Source: Scatosoma sp900555925
GTDB lineage: Bacteria; Bacillota; Clostridia; Christensenellales; Borkfalkiaceae
Length of the DNA: 64,000 bases
Assembly: GCA_959603585.1 (NCBI GenBank)
Contig: CAUGYD010000001.1
Coordinates: forward strand, 248,001-312,000
Direction of reading: 5' to 3'
The position numbers and the translations under genes are program-made. Of the stretch, positions 1 through 7,945 are shown piece by piece (position 1 is the stretch's first letter; each line of letters opens with the position of its first letter). A model generated the notes under the pieces. It was not told the origin of the DNA and ran no database searches. It saw nothing but the letters and a program-made list of their open reading frames with translations.

Positions 1-680
1 TCCCTATCCAGCAGAGGATATACGTCTACGCTGACGATCCGGCGTCCCTTCTCAATTTCGCTCACTGCCGCTTTGTATTTTTCGAGATAATCGGGATAGG
101 TACCCTGTAAATCGGTAGGGCTGCTGCTGAGCGGTAAAATATTCGTAAAACAAAGGAGCTCGCTACCGTACTCGGCGTCGAATTCCTTCATCGCCGTGCG
201 TAAATTTTCCATCGCGTTCATGCGCGGCTCGTCGAAAATATCCACTCCTTCCACGCAGGAATAGTTACGCAGCTTTTCGTTAAATTTCCCCGCCTCGGTC
301 GAATTCATCGCAGAACCCGTCTGCCAAATGGCCTTCAAGCCCAGCTCGGTAAACCAAGTCTGCATTTCCTCCATGTCCTCCGACCCTTCCCCGACTTTAT
401 CGCCGGGAGCAAAATTGCCGCGATCCTGCCAGATAAACAGATGCGTCAATCCCATGTCCGCCGCCGTCTTATAGGCCTCGTAAGAGTGCTTGGGATTATC
501 CCAGCCCGCTATCATGATTTGCTTGCCCGAATCATAGCCGTCGATGACCGCCTGCCATTCCTCTTTCGTCACAGGCTGAACCGCAGAAGAAGTCTCCCCT
601 CCTCCGCAGCCCGCCCCCGCAGTCATCATTCCGACGAGCAGCAGACATGCCATTGTTTTCATTGTTCGCTTCTTCATCAT
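1..680 (-). CDS. Glycosidase-like lipoprotein, N-terminal part (runs off window)
   Basis: This open frame of 226 codons starts at ATG 680-678 and is still open at the left edge. The N-terminus is a lipoprotein signal: basic MMKKRTMKT, a hydrophobic stretch, and a lipobox ending at Cys25 (AGAGC). The mature part contains a GWDNP motif near residue 59 and a VDIFDEP motif near residue 147. The DEP resembles the acid/base region of TIM-barrel glycosidases such as the GH42/GH5-like superfamily; that assignment is by motif only. AGAGGA upstream can serve as ribosome binding site, and a TTGACA/TACAAT promoter lies just before it. The family member lying upstream (871-1617) looks like the C-terminal half of the same kind of protein. 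Lipoprotein nature is fairly certain; the enzymatic function is inferred. Confidence 0.7.
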   Translation of the reverse strand, partial: MMKKRTMKTMACLLLVGMMTAGAGCGGGETSSAVQPVTKEEWQAVIDGYDSGKQIMIAGWDNPKHSYEAYKTAADMGLTHLFIWQDRGNFAPGDKVGEGSEDMEEMQTWFTELGLKAIWQTGSAMNSTEAGKFNEKLRNYSCVEGVDIFDEPRMNAMENLRTAMKEFDAEYGSELLCFTNILPLSSSPTDLQGTYPDYLEKYKAAVSEIEKGRRIVSVDVYPLLDR

Positions 681-712
681 CTTTGTTTCTATCCTCTTTT
701 TAATTCAAAATT

Positions 713-740
713 ATTGTATCACAGAATTTTCTGTTGTCAA
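713..740 (-). promoter_or_regulatory. Sigma-A promoter with palindrome in the spacer
   Basis: On the minus strand TTGACA (740-735) and TACAAT (718-713) are separated by 16 bp. Fourteen of those spacer bases form the inverted repeat ACAGAATTTTCTGT (721-734), a possible operator for the glycosidase-like lipoprotein gene starting at 680. Confidence 0.6.
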
Positions 741-870
741 TATGAGAAAGCCTACCAATATTTCGTGTTTATGAGGCGCCGCGCATACAAGATTTTCGTA
801 TTACAAATTTTTTTGCTGCCTCGGAGACCTTCTTCACCGCCAAAGAGGTTTCAGGAAAAAACTACCCTTT

Positions 871-1617
871 TCATTCCTCGATTTCGATAGCAAACACGCC
901 CTGTCCCGGCAGGAGGGAAATGGAAATTTTTCCTTGCTCGGCCTTTACCTCCTTCCATTCTCCCTTGGAATACACTGCATAGGAACGGACAGATTCGGGC
1001 ACCGTAATTTCGACGGTATCCGATTTTTCTGCCGTCGGCTCGGTATAATTGACGACGACGAATCCGCGACGGCCGGTTTCGTCTTTGAGTGCGCCTATCA
1101 CGGTATCCTGTGTACAGGTAACGGAGGAAATTCCTTCAAGCTCCCGAAGTCCGTATTCCAACCTGTCGAACGCCGTATTTTTGCCCGATTCGTTTTCCGT
1201 CCCGACAAAACATTTCGTCCCGACATAATCGTAGGAAAGATATACATGGTCGAGCGAGAGAAGCTCGCGATTGACTGCCTGCGCGTCGTAATAAAGGTCG
1301 TTTATCGTACCGTCTTTATTTACACAGGCCTGCGTATATCCTAATCCCTGTCCGTATAATTCGCTGGTCTTATAAGTAAAGTGCGTAAAATTGCGGATTC
1401 CGAACGCCATGGAGACATAGGCTTGAAATCTCAAATCGTCCTCGTCAGACATGTGGCAGGTCCAGCTATATCCCGTTTCAGAGGGTTGATAAAAGCCGCA
1501 GGTCTGTAAATAGGCGTGCGTGTCGAAACCGTATTGCTTCGCGTATTTCGCATTGAGTTCGAGCGTACGGAGCCAGCCCTCCGCAAGATAGTTAAAGCGG
1601 AATTTTCCGTCTACCAT
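871..1617 (-). pseudogene. C-terminal fragment of a glycosidase-like protein
   Basis: A 248-codon frame begins abruptly at MVDGKFRFNYLAEGW with no signal peptide and no clear ribosome binding site. It reads like the second half of a TIM-barrel glycosidase: aromatic-rich barrel strands (for example HAYLQTCGF, NFTHFTYKT), then a beta-rich tail from about residue 165 with RRGFVVVNYTEP and LLPGQGVFAIEIEE, typical of a C-terminal sandwich domain. The neighbouring lipoprotein (1-680) supplies just the type of N-terminal half missing here, so I infer a truncated paralogue. Upstream of its first codon the sequence switches to the tail of an unrelated gene on the other strand. An alternative is a genuine short protein, which I consider less likely. 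Confidence 0.6.
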
Positions 1618-1618
1618 A

Positions 1619-1765
1619 GACGATTTTCTCGGCAGTTCCAGCGATCGACTGGAATTAAAAATCGGAATTAAAGATGACGCCGAACATCAAGGCGGACTCA
1701 ATTTATTCGGTCGGGAATTTGGCGATTATCCACAAGATATTCTCATGAAATTTAAGCAGCGTTAA
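1619..1765 (+). pseudogene. 3' remnant of an unrelated gene (regulator-like tail)
   Basis: On the plus strand a frame of about 48 codons ends at TAA 1763-1765 and looks like a real protein C-terminus: LELKIGIKDD, then GGLNLFGREFGDYPQDILMKF. I associate this GGxNLFG..FG.Y.QDI pattern with the C-terminus of some ArsR-like/COG4189 predicted transcriptional regulators, from memory and not certain. There is no start codon or promoter of its own, and its 5' side abuts the truncated glycosidase fragment head to head. It is best explained as debris at a deletion or rearrangement junction near 1618. Confidence 0.45.
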
Positions 1766-1774
1766 CGGGTTTAT

Positions 1775-1814
1775 AAAAACTCAGGGGCCGTTCCTAACAG
1801 GAACGGCCCCTGAG
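1775..1814 (-). terminator. Rho-independent terminator of rlmD
   Basis: There is a perfect 16-bp stem (1780-1795 with 1799-1814) and a 3-nt loop. Read on the minus strand it is followed by TTTTTATAAA, 14 bp after the stop of the methyltransferase gene. Confidence 0.9.
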
Positions 1815-1828
1815 TTCATTCGCTTTAT

Positions 1829-3250
1829 TTATTTTGCGGTCACTTTGGAAAGCTTTATCACGGTCTCTATATTTTTTGTTTGAGGGAACATATCGAAGGG
1901 CTGAACGAAATCTATCCGATAATATCCCGCTAATCCCTCGGAGGAAAAATCGGGATTTTTGACAAGTTCTCCCTCCTTTTCCGTCAAACTGCCCGTCAAA
2001 ATCCCCACATCGCGAGCCAAAGTCGCGGGATTGCAGCTCACCACGACAATTTCGGGAATTTCGGCAGCCAAAACCGCCTTCAACACACTGCGCGCAATTC
2101 CCGCGCGGGGCGGGTCGAGCACGAGCCGAATCTCCTCGCCCTTTTCTCGTTCGAGAACGCCTTCTAGCTTTTCCTCCACAGGGCCGCAGATATTCGTCAT
2201 ATTTTTCAGTCCGTTTTTCCGCATGAGTTCGTCCGCACAGCGGACTGCCTCCGCTTCCAGCTCGATACCGTAAACGCGCTTGCAGGCTTTCGCCAGCATC
2301 GCGGTCAGGAGCCCGCCGCCCGAATAGGCGTCCACAACGACTTTCCCGCCCGTTCCGACGACAGACCGCAATACTGCCTCGTACAACTTCGAGCGAACAC
2401 CCGCATTCACCTGTAAAAAAGTCATGGGGCCTGCTTCATAGCGTATTCCCTGTTCCACCGCTTCAAAGAAGGCGGGGCCGTGAACGAGCGTAAATTTTTC
2501 GCCAAAAGCGACATTTGTATTCTTGTCGTTGATGTTCATCCAAAAAGAAAATTCTTTCAAAACGGTGGACAAAAGTTCTACAAAATAGGAAAGATTAGGG
2601 AGCTTCTCCGTCGCGGAAACGAGCACGACGATAAATTTTCCTCCGATTTCCCGAACGACGATTCTCCGAATGCTTCCTCTGCCTGTCTCCTCGTCATAGC
2701 CTTTGACGGCGCACTCCTTCATATACCGATGCAGGAGCGCGATGATTTTTTCCGCCCAATCGGGATGAATGACACAGGAATCGACGGGAATAATTCTGTG
2801 GCTTCGTTCGGCATAAAAGCCCACGACGTTTTTTCCCTCTTTATCCACGCCGACGGGGAGCTGTAATTTATTGCGGTACCCGTAAGGAAGATCGCTCTTT
2901 ACGGCGACGGGGACGTCGACGGATAGTCCCGCGATTTTCCGCAAGGTGTCTTTGACGACGTTCGCCTTAAAGCGCAATTGTTCTTTATATTGGAGATGTT
3001 GGAGCTGGCACCCGCCGCAGCGCATAAAGACGGGACATTTTTCCCGCACGCGTTCCTCTGCGGGAGTGAGAACCTCCTCTACCTTGCCGTAGCCGATTTT
3101 ATCTTTGATTTTGAGGACACGGAAACGAATTTTTTCCCCGGGTAAACAATAAGGCACGAAAAAAGTAATTCCTTCGTGCCTGACAATTCCTTCGCCGTTA
3201 CTTCCCAAGCCTTCCGTCACGGCACTTATGATTTGATTTTTTTCAAGCAT
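1829..3250 (-). CDS. rlmD: 23S rRNA (uracil-5-)-methyltransferase, RlmD/TrmA family
   Basis: This protein transfers a methyl group from SAM to C5 of a uracil in 23S rRNA (RlmD/RlmCD type), a cytosolic ribosome-maturation step. Of its 473 residues, 1-63 form a TRAM RNA-binding domain. The [4Fe-4S] ligands are Cys72, Cys78, Cys81 and Cys159. The SAM-binding motif DAYSGGG is at about 308-313, the catalytic base region is LDPPRAG near 378-384, and SCNPATLARD carries the nucleophilic Cys406. Length is normal for the family. The ATG at 3250 follows AAGAAGGAA. The precise uracil (747, 1939 or both) cannot be told from sequence alone, since Firmicute paralogues differ. The gene sits 30 bp after a small membrane-protein gene and ends in a strong terminator. 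Confidence 0.92.
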   Translation of the reverse strand: MLEKNQIISAVTEGLGSNGEGIVRHEGITFFVPYCLPGEKIRFRVLKIKDKIGYGKVEEVLTPAEERVREKCPVFMRCGGCQLQHLQYKEQLRFKANVVKDTLRKIAGLSVDVPVAVKSDLPYGYRNKLQLPVGVDKEGKNVVGFYAERSHRIIPVDSCVIHPDWAEKIIALLHRYMKECAVKGYDEETGRGSIRRIVVREIGGKFIVVLVSATEKLPNLSYFVELLSTVLKEFSFWMNINDKNTNVAFGEKFTLVHGPAFFEAVEQGIRYEAGPMTFLQVNAGVRSKLYEAVLRSVVGTGGKVVVDAYSGGGLLTAMLAKACKRVYGIELEAEAVRCADELMRKNGLKNMTNICGPVEEKLEGVLEREKGEEIRLVLDPPRAGIARSVLKAVLAAEIPEIVVVSCNPATLARDVGILTGSLTEKEGELVKNPDFSSEGLAGYYRIDFVQPFDMFPQTKNIETVIKLSKVTAK

Positions 3251-3280
3251 CGTTCCTTCTTCCTACCTCCTTTCGAGAGA

Positions 3281-3805
3281 TTATTTCCGAATGATCTGAT
3301 TGATAATCCGATTTGCGGAAATCTGGCATTTGAACAGCACGTAATCGTAAAAGACGAAGAACGCCGTACCGCCGATCAGGATAACGGGAATGATGTATTT
3401 GTCGAGAAATTCTATCCCCAGATTCATGTCGAGCGTGAACCGCCACACGACGTACATCGCCGCATCGAACCAAACCGCTTTGACGGCGAGCGCAATCCAG
3501 CGGTTGATTTTGAATTTCAGCTGCAAAGCGTTTACTAACGGATGCAGACCGAAAAACACGAGGAACGGAAGCGTATCGAAAATATTGAATCCGTTGAACA
3601 TGAGGGCCAAAATTCCGGCGCCGATAAATGCCAGCACATCTCCCCAATAGCAATTCTTCGACAGAGGAATCATCAGCGCGAAGCATGCCAAAAGATAGCC
3701 CGTAAAGAGCAACGGCGTATACAGCGTCCCGACGGTCAGGGCGATCGCGGCAATCGCGCAGGAGATCGCGGAGAGCGCTATTTCATAGGCGGAAATTTTT
3801 TTCAT
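3281..3805 (-). CDS. Small polytopic membrane protein of unknown function
   Basis: I do not recognise this 174-residue protein. It is strongly hydrophobic with about five predicted membrane segments: roughly residues 8-28, 32-48, 55-78, 104-122 and 132-155. The C-terminus is short and basic (RIINQIIRK), so it is probably cytoplasmic. The overall look recalls small integral membrane components such as ECF substrate-binding subunits, but no diagnostic motif is visible and no energising module is nearby. It lies between the J-like gene (18 bp upstream) and rlmD (30 bp downstream), all on the same strand, so co-transcription is likely. Confidence 0.6.
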   Translation of the reverse strand: MKKISAYEIALSAISCAIAAIALTVGTLYTPLLFTGYLLACFALMIPLSKNCYWGDVLAFIGAGILALMFNGFNIFDTLPFLVFFGLHPLVNALQLKFKINRWIALAVKAVWFDAAMYVVWRFTLDMNLGIEFLDKYIIPVILIGGTAFFVFYDYVLFKCQISANRIINQIIRK

Positions 3806-3823
3806 TCGCGGAAAAATCGTCCC

Positions 3824-4450
3824 TTACCTGCACCCGCAGCAAAGGCTGAACAGGCAATCCACGCAAAGATAGGTATAGCAGCAGGAAATGCAGTTGGAAC
3901 AGACGTTGCCGCCCATCTGATCGGCGTCGGGATTGTTCACCGGCGCGCCGTTTCCGCCCGCGTAAGGATCGGCAGCCTGTGCGGACTGCCGCGCATAATC
4001 GTTCTTCGCGTTGAGCTTTCCGTACGCTTCCTGATATTTCTTGTTTCCGGGATCCATCTGCATCGCGATTTCGAGCTGTTTCTTGCTCTCATTGGACCAA
4101 TTCTTCTTATAAAACACTACGGCTTGAAGATAATGCCACTCCGCGCCTCTTTCGTTGAAATCGTCCAAACGGGACTGCGCTTCCGCAAGTTTATCGCCCT
4201 TCAAAAGTTCTGCGATCTCCTGATAAGCGTCCTTTCCGTCTGTATTTTTCGAGCGCTCCCTCCTCTCCGACATAATTTCCGTATAGGCGGCGTCCAGCTT
4301 GTTCAGCATGCGCGCGGCTTCGTTTCCCGCTTCCCCGTCTAACCAACGGTCTTCGTTATACTTCTTTTTCAGTTCCGCATAGCGCTCTTTGATCTCTTCG
4401 TCCGTCGCGTCCTCGTTCAAGCCGAGAAGGTCGTAATATTCCCTGTTCAT
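3824..4450 (-). CDS. J-domain-like protein with TPR-like middle and Cys-rich tail
   Basis: Residues 1-65 align with a J domain (EYYDLLGLNEDATDEEIKER, then a basic helix and a final helix with LDAAYTEI). The HPD tripeptide needed to stimulate DnaK ATPase is absent; YNEDR stands at that place. Residues 75-150 look like a TPR-type helical repeat (WHYLQAVVFYKKNW, QLEIAMQMDPGNKKY). The last 25 residues are extraordinarily Cys-rich, beginning CSNCISCCYTYLC and ending CCGCR, which could bind metal or membrane. The DUF5685 gene lies just upstream in the same operon, an association I believe recurs in Clostridia. Without HPD, canonical co-chaperone activity is doubtful. Confidence 0.75.
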   Translation of the reverse strand: MNREYYDLLGLNEDATDEEIKERYAELKKKYNEDRWLDGEAGNEAARMLNKLDAAYTEIMSERRERSKNTDGKDAYQEIAELLKGDKLAEAQSRLDDFNERGAEWHYLQAVVFYKKNWSNESKKQLEIAMQMDPGNKKYQEAYGKLNAKNDYARQSAQAADPYAGGNGAPVNNPDADQMGGNVCSNCISCCYTYLCVDCLFSLCCGCR

Positions 4451-4514
4451 TTCTAAAAAAAATTTCTCCTTTCCTTTTTCCGCGTATTGTTGCGGAAAAA
4501 CACTTGTTGCCTTT

Positions 4515-5408
4515 TTATTTCTTCTCCGAAGCGGTTTCCTTCGGCGGAGCGTCCTTACAGCTTTTGCACGCCGTTCCCGTCATAATCCGCTTTGTCTCCG
4601 CAGGAAGTCCCCGCAATAATATATTATCCGACAAATCGCGATTAAAATGAAATTTTATCTTTGACAAATTTTCCCTGATGTCGAAAAACAGCGAATGGAA
4701 CACATATTCCACTTCCTCTTTATGCCTCTTCAAAAGCTCGCATTTATCCTCACTGCCGAACGCAAGCACAAAGGGATTATACGCTCCTTTTTTCTTGTCC
4801 TTGTCATAATCGTCCAGCGCGTCGATGAGATAAATCCATTTGCCGATTGCATAAAAGAGATTGTGCGTAAAAGACGTGCGCGCTTCTTTCAAAATATAAT
4901 CGCTGAATTCCGCCATCATGTTCGCGGAAGCGTCCGCCGCGCGGTCGAGACTGTCCGTCTTTGACTTTTCCGTCTTTTCCTGCTCCGCAAGGTTATCTCG
5001 GACAATGCGCTCGATTTCGGGATAATCCCTGACGACGCGTTTATGTCCCGCCACGAACCAAAGGCGCTTGCCCCGCCCCCTGTCTCCGTCCTTGATGTCG
5101 TCCGTATATTTATAATATACGAGGGCGGTATTCAGAGCCCCGAGCTTTTTCGTCATATCGTCCACGCAGGCCATGGGCTTGGAACGCAGGACATGCGTCA
5201 GACAGTGCTGTTTTTCTATCGTGACGTCCACTCCCGCAATATTGTGAAGTATGACCGAAAGAAAAGTGACGTCGTAAGTGAGCCCCATTCTCGCACATTG
5301 GCCGCACGAAGCGGATATTCCTTTGCATACGCCGCAATACATCGCTTTATACAGCATTTGGTCCTTAATATATAGATATGGCGTATCCGTACGAATATAA
5401 CCGAACAT
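4515..5408 (-). CDS. DUF5685 family protein
   Basis: This 297-residue protein starts MFGYIRTDTPYLYIKDQ, followed by a CGVCKGI..CGQCAR cysteine cluster (residues 26-39). It also has LIDALDDYDKDKKKGAYNPF near residues 193-212 and a C-terminal CKSC pair. These are hallmarks of the DUF5685 family, as I recall it. The acidic DDYDKD segment resembles a metal-binding helix of all-alpha prenyl-synthase-like folds, but no reaction is known to me. The cysteines suggest a metal cofactor. The partner J-like gene follows 64 bp downstream, so the two probably form a functional pair. The protein is soluble, with no signal peptide. Confidence 0.75.
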   Translation of the reverse strand: MFGYIRTDTPYLYIKDQMLYKAMYCGVCKGISASCGQCARMGLTYDVTFLSVILHNIAGVDVTIEKQHCLTHVLRSKPMACVDDMTKKLGALNTALVYYKYTDDIKDGDRGRGKRLWFVAGHKRVVRDYPEIERIVRDNLAEQEKTEKSKTDSLDRAADASANMMAEFSDYILKEARTSFTHNLFYAIGKWIYLIDALDDYDKDKKKGAYNPFVLAFGSEDKCELLKRHKEEVEYVFHSLFFDIRENLSKIKFHFNRDLSDNILLRGLPAETKRIMTGTACKSCKDAPPKETASEKK

Positions 5409-5701
5409 ATCCCTCCGCGCGCTTTAAATCCTTTGGCGATCGTAGACTCCCGCGCTTTTACATTTTCACTTCCGTATTTCTGCTTCTATTATAACACGAC
5501 TTTGTTCAAAAAGCAAACCCAAAAAGCACACTTCACAATAAATAACGGAATTTATCACACGTTTAACAAACTGAATATCGGTTTTCTTTCGCAACCGTTA
5601 CTCTCTTTCCGTAAAAAACGATAATTAATCGCTTTTACCGATTAAATTTCTGTTCCCCGTGAAACGAAAACTTTTTTCCGTATCGAAAAGGCGAAAGAAA
5701 A
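5409..5701. other. Intergenic region, weak promoter only
   Basis: The 293-bp gap holds a minus-strand TATAAT at 5493-5488 with a poor -35 (TTTGCT at 5517-5512, 18-bp spacer). That is a weak promoter candidate for the DUF5685 operon. The AT-rich remainder shows no gene, strong hairpin or repeat. Confidence 0.4.
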
Positions 5702-7225
5702 TCAGTTTTTGGGCGCCGACGGGACGGGAGTCACCTCTCCTCCGACAAATTTGAGAATTTCCGCACTCAATTTTTTCTCGTCGGCGGCAATCGTCTGTTT
5801 GAAACGGACGGGCTTATATCGCAAATCCAGGAGACATTTAGGCGGCTTCATGGCGGTCAGCAGATTGAGTCTTTTTATCCCCTTGAAGCTGTCTTTGACA
5901 TCGTTTCCCGACAGTGCATACAGGACATCCTGCGGAAATTTATAAGGATTTGCCGTCGAGAGCACGACGATCGGAGTTTCGTCCTTTTTATCCCGCTTTT
6001 CGCGGAAGAACATCGTGGCGTGCATCGCCACGCCCGTATGAGTGTCCATGGGATAGCCGTATTCCTCGAAAATTTCGTACATCGCCTCTACGGTGTCGTC
6101 CTCGCTCGCATACGCGGCGAAAAAGTCCTCCGCGAGAATTTCTTTTTCCGCTCCGGAGATTTCGTAAGTACCTTTTTCCGACAAATTTTTCATGCGCGAC
6201 GCCGTCAGTTCCGCATTTCTTCCGCAAACTTCGAACAACAGCCTTTCGAGATTGGAGGAGACGAGAATATCCATAGACGGCGACATCGTGCGATAGAAGG
6301 GACGCTTCGCGTCATAGACGCCCTTGGAGAAAAACTCCGTCAAAACGCGGTTGCGGTTGGAAGCGCAAATCAGCTTGCGCACGGGCAGTCCCATTTTCTT
6401 CGCATACCAGCCCGCGAGAATGTCCCCGAAATTTCCCGTGGGAACGGCAAAATCCACTTCCGTGCCCGGTTCGATTTGTTCGGAAGAAAGCAGGTCGGCA
6501 TACGCCGAAAAATAATAGGCGATCTGCGGCACCAGCCGCCCGAAATTGATGGAATTCGCGCTGGACAAAAGGACGTTCTTTTCCTTTAACGCCGCGTTGA
6601 ATTCCTCGGACGCGAACAGCTTTTTCACGGCGCGCTGACAATCGTCGAAATTACCCTTGACGCCCGCGACGAATACGTTTCCGCCGTCCTGCGTGCACAT
6701 CTGCAATCTCTGCATCTTGGACACACCCTCATCGGGATACAGTACCGCTGCCTTTGTCCCTGCCACGTCTCGGAATCCTTCGAGTGCCGCTTTGCCCGTA
6801 TCGCCGCTCGTCGCCGCCAAAATGAGCACTTCCCCTTTCGTGTCGGTGAGCTCCAAGCTCTTTTTGAGGAGCAGGGGCAGAAGCGTGAGCGCCATATCCT
6901 TGAACGCACAAGTCGGGCCGTGGAAAAGTTCGAGGATATAGAGTCCCTGATCGATTCTAACGAGCGGAGCGGGGTCGCCCTCGAAAGAAGAATACGCTTT
7001 GGTGCAGGCGTCTTTGAGAAAATCCTCGCCGAACTCTCCGAGATATTTTCCGATGATGAAAGCGGCGCGTTCGGGATAGTTCATTTCGGTGAGCTTTCCG
7101 ATTTCTTCGGGCGAAACGGCTGGGAAAGTTTCGGGGACGAACAAGCCCCCGTCCTTTGCGAGCCCCTGCACGATCGCCTGCGCGCCCGTCACTTTTTCAT
7201 TTCCTCGTGTGCTGATAAAATACAT
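5702..7225 (-). CDS. thrC: Threonine synthase
   Basis: This enzyme converts O-phosphohomoserine to threonine (PLP-dependent, last step of threonine synthesis). At 507 residues it matches the longer ThrC class, which carries an N-terminal cap: MYFISTRGNE..., KDGGLFVPE. The PLP lysine is Lys109 in HGPTCAFKDM. The phosphate-binding loop of PLP is seen in AATSGDTGKAA. A late STANPYKFPQDVL motif is typical of the family. It stands alone: no hom or thrB lies in the window. The neighbour upstream (7345-7752) has its own terminator, so thrC is probably transcribed separately. Confidence 0.95.
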   Translation of the reverse strand: MYFISTRGNEKVTGAQAIVQGLAKDGGLFVPETFPAVSPEEIGKLTEMNYPERAAFIIGKYLGEFGEDFLKDACTKAYSSFEGDPAPLVRIDQGLYILELFHGPTCAFKDMALTLLPLLLKKSLELTDTKGEVLILAATSGDTGKAALEGFRDVAGTKAAVLYPDEGVSKMQRLQMCTQDGGNVFVAGVKGNFDDCQRAVKKLFASEEFNAALKEKNVLLSSANSINFGRLVPQIAYYFSAYADLLSSEQIEPGTEVDFAVPTGNFGDILAGWYAKKMGLPVRKLICASNRNRVLTEFFSKGVYDAKRPFYRTMSPSMDILVSSNLERLLFEVCGRNAELTASRMKNLSEKGTYEISGAEKEILAEDFFAAYASEDDTVEAMYEIFEEYGYPMDTHTGVAMHATMFFREKRDKKDETPIVVLSTANPYKFPQDVLYALSGNDVKDSFKGIKRLNLLTAMKPPKCLLDLRYKPVRFKQTIAADEKKLSAEILKFVGGEVTPVPSAPKN

Positions 7226-7261
7226 AACGTTTACCTCTCGTCTTGTGTCGTTTTTGCCCCG

Positions 7262-7296
7262 CGGAATAAAAAACCGGACGGAAAGAACCGCCCGGT
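7262..7296 (-). terminator. Rho-independent terminator
   Basis: The minus-strand stem ACCGGGCGG / CCGTCCGGT (7296-7288 with 7281-7273, one G-U pair) is followed by TTTTTTATT. It closes the P-loop protein gene ending at 7345. Confidence 0.85.
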
Positions 7297-7344
7297 ATCC
7301 GGATCGTTAAAACTCTTTCCCGAAAAATTCCCTACGGGAAGGCA

Positions 7345-7752
7345 TTAAAGATATTTCTGTACGAAATCGGGAAGTTCTTCCTTTGCCGCAGAAATGGAAA
7401 CGGTGATGGTGAGCGAATTTTCCGCCGCGACCTTGTCGAGCATATAGAAAAATGCGGCGAGCTCATTTACGGGTTTGCCGGCAATGCGCATCACGCCGTC
7501 GATATATACGTACTCGTTGTCGTGATTGCCCGCGATAACGCCCTTGATGAAGCCGCACAGCGCCGCTTCTCCCGCCACGTCGAAATCGGTGACGTCGATA
7601 AAGCGAATGTCGCGCGCGAGGTCGTACATGCCGCGCTTTGTATCCGTAATGAATATAAGATGTCCCTTGGCAGTGGCGACCGCCGCGTTCGCCGCGTCGA
7701 TCATCTGTTTGGTTTTTCCCGTGCCTTTCGCGCCGTAAATTACTTTGATCAT
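7345..7752 (-). CDS. Small P-loop ATPase-like protein
   Basis: This 135-residue protein begins MIKVIYGAKGTGKTKQMID, a clear Walker A loop (GAKGTGKT, residues 7-14). A hydrophobic strand ending in acidic residues, YVYIDGV at about 81-87, may be Walker B. Similar short proteins in Clostridia are often labelled PilT-like, but there is no pilus context here and the length is too small for a PilT motor. It has no signal peptide or membrane segment. Function is unknown; nucleotide binding is well supported by the motif. Confidence 0.65.
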   Translation of the reverse strand: MIKVIYGAKGTGKTKQMIDAANAAVATAKGHLIFITDTKRGMYDLARDIRFIDVTDFDVAGEAALCGFIKGVIAGNHDNEYVYIDGVMRIAGKPVNELAAFFYMLDKVAAENSLTITVSISAAKEELPDFVQKYL

Positions 7753-7945
7753 ATAAAAATCCTCCCGAATTTTTTTGACGATAAAATATTTTTTTCCGAA
7801 GATTATTCGGTTTACTATATTCTATCAAGTTTTCGTGTTAATTTCAAGACCTTTTGAGAAAATTTTTTGCTTTTTCGGAAAAATTTTTTTTCGTACGGAA
7901 ATTATCCTTTGAATTATTTCCTTTTTCTGCGTTTTTATTCATTTT

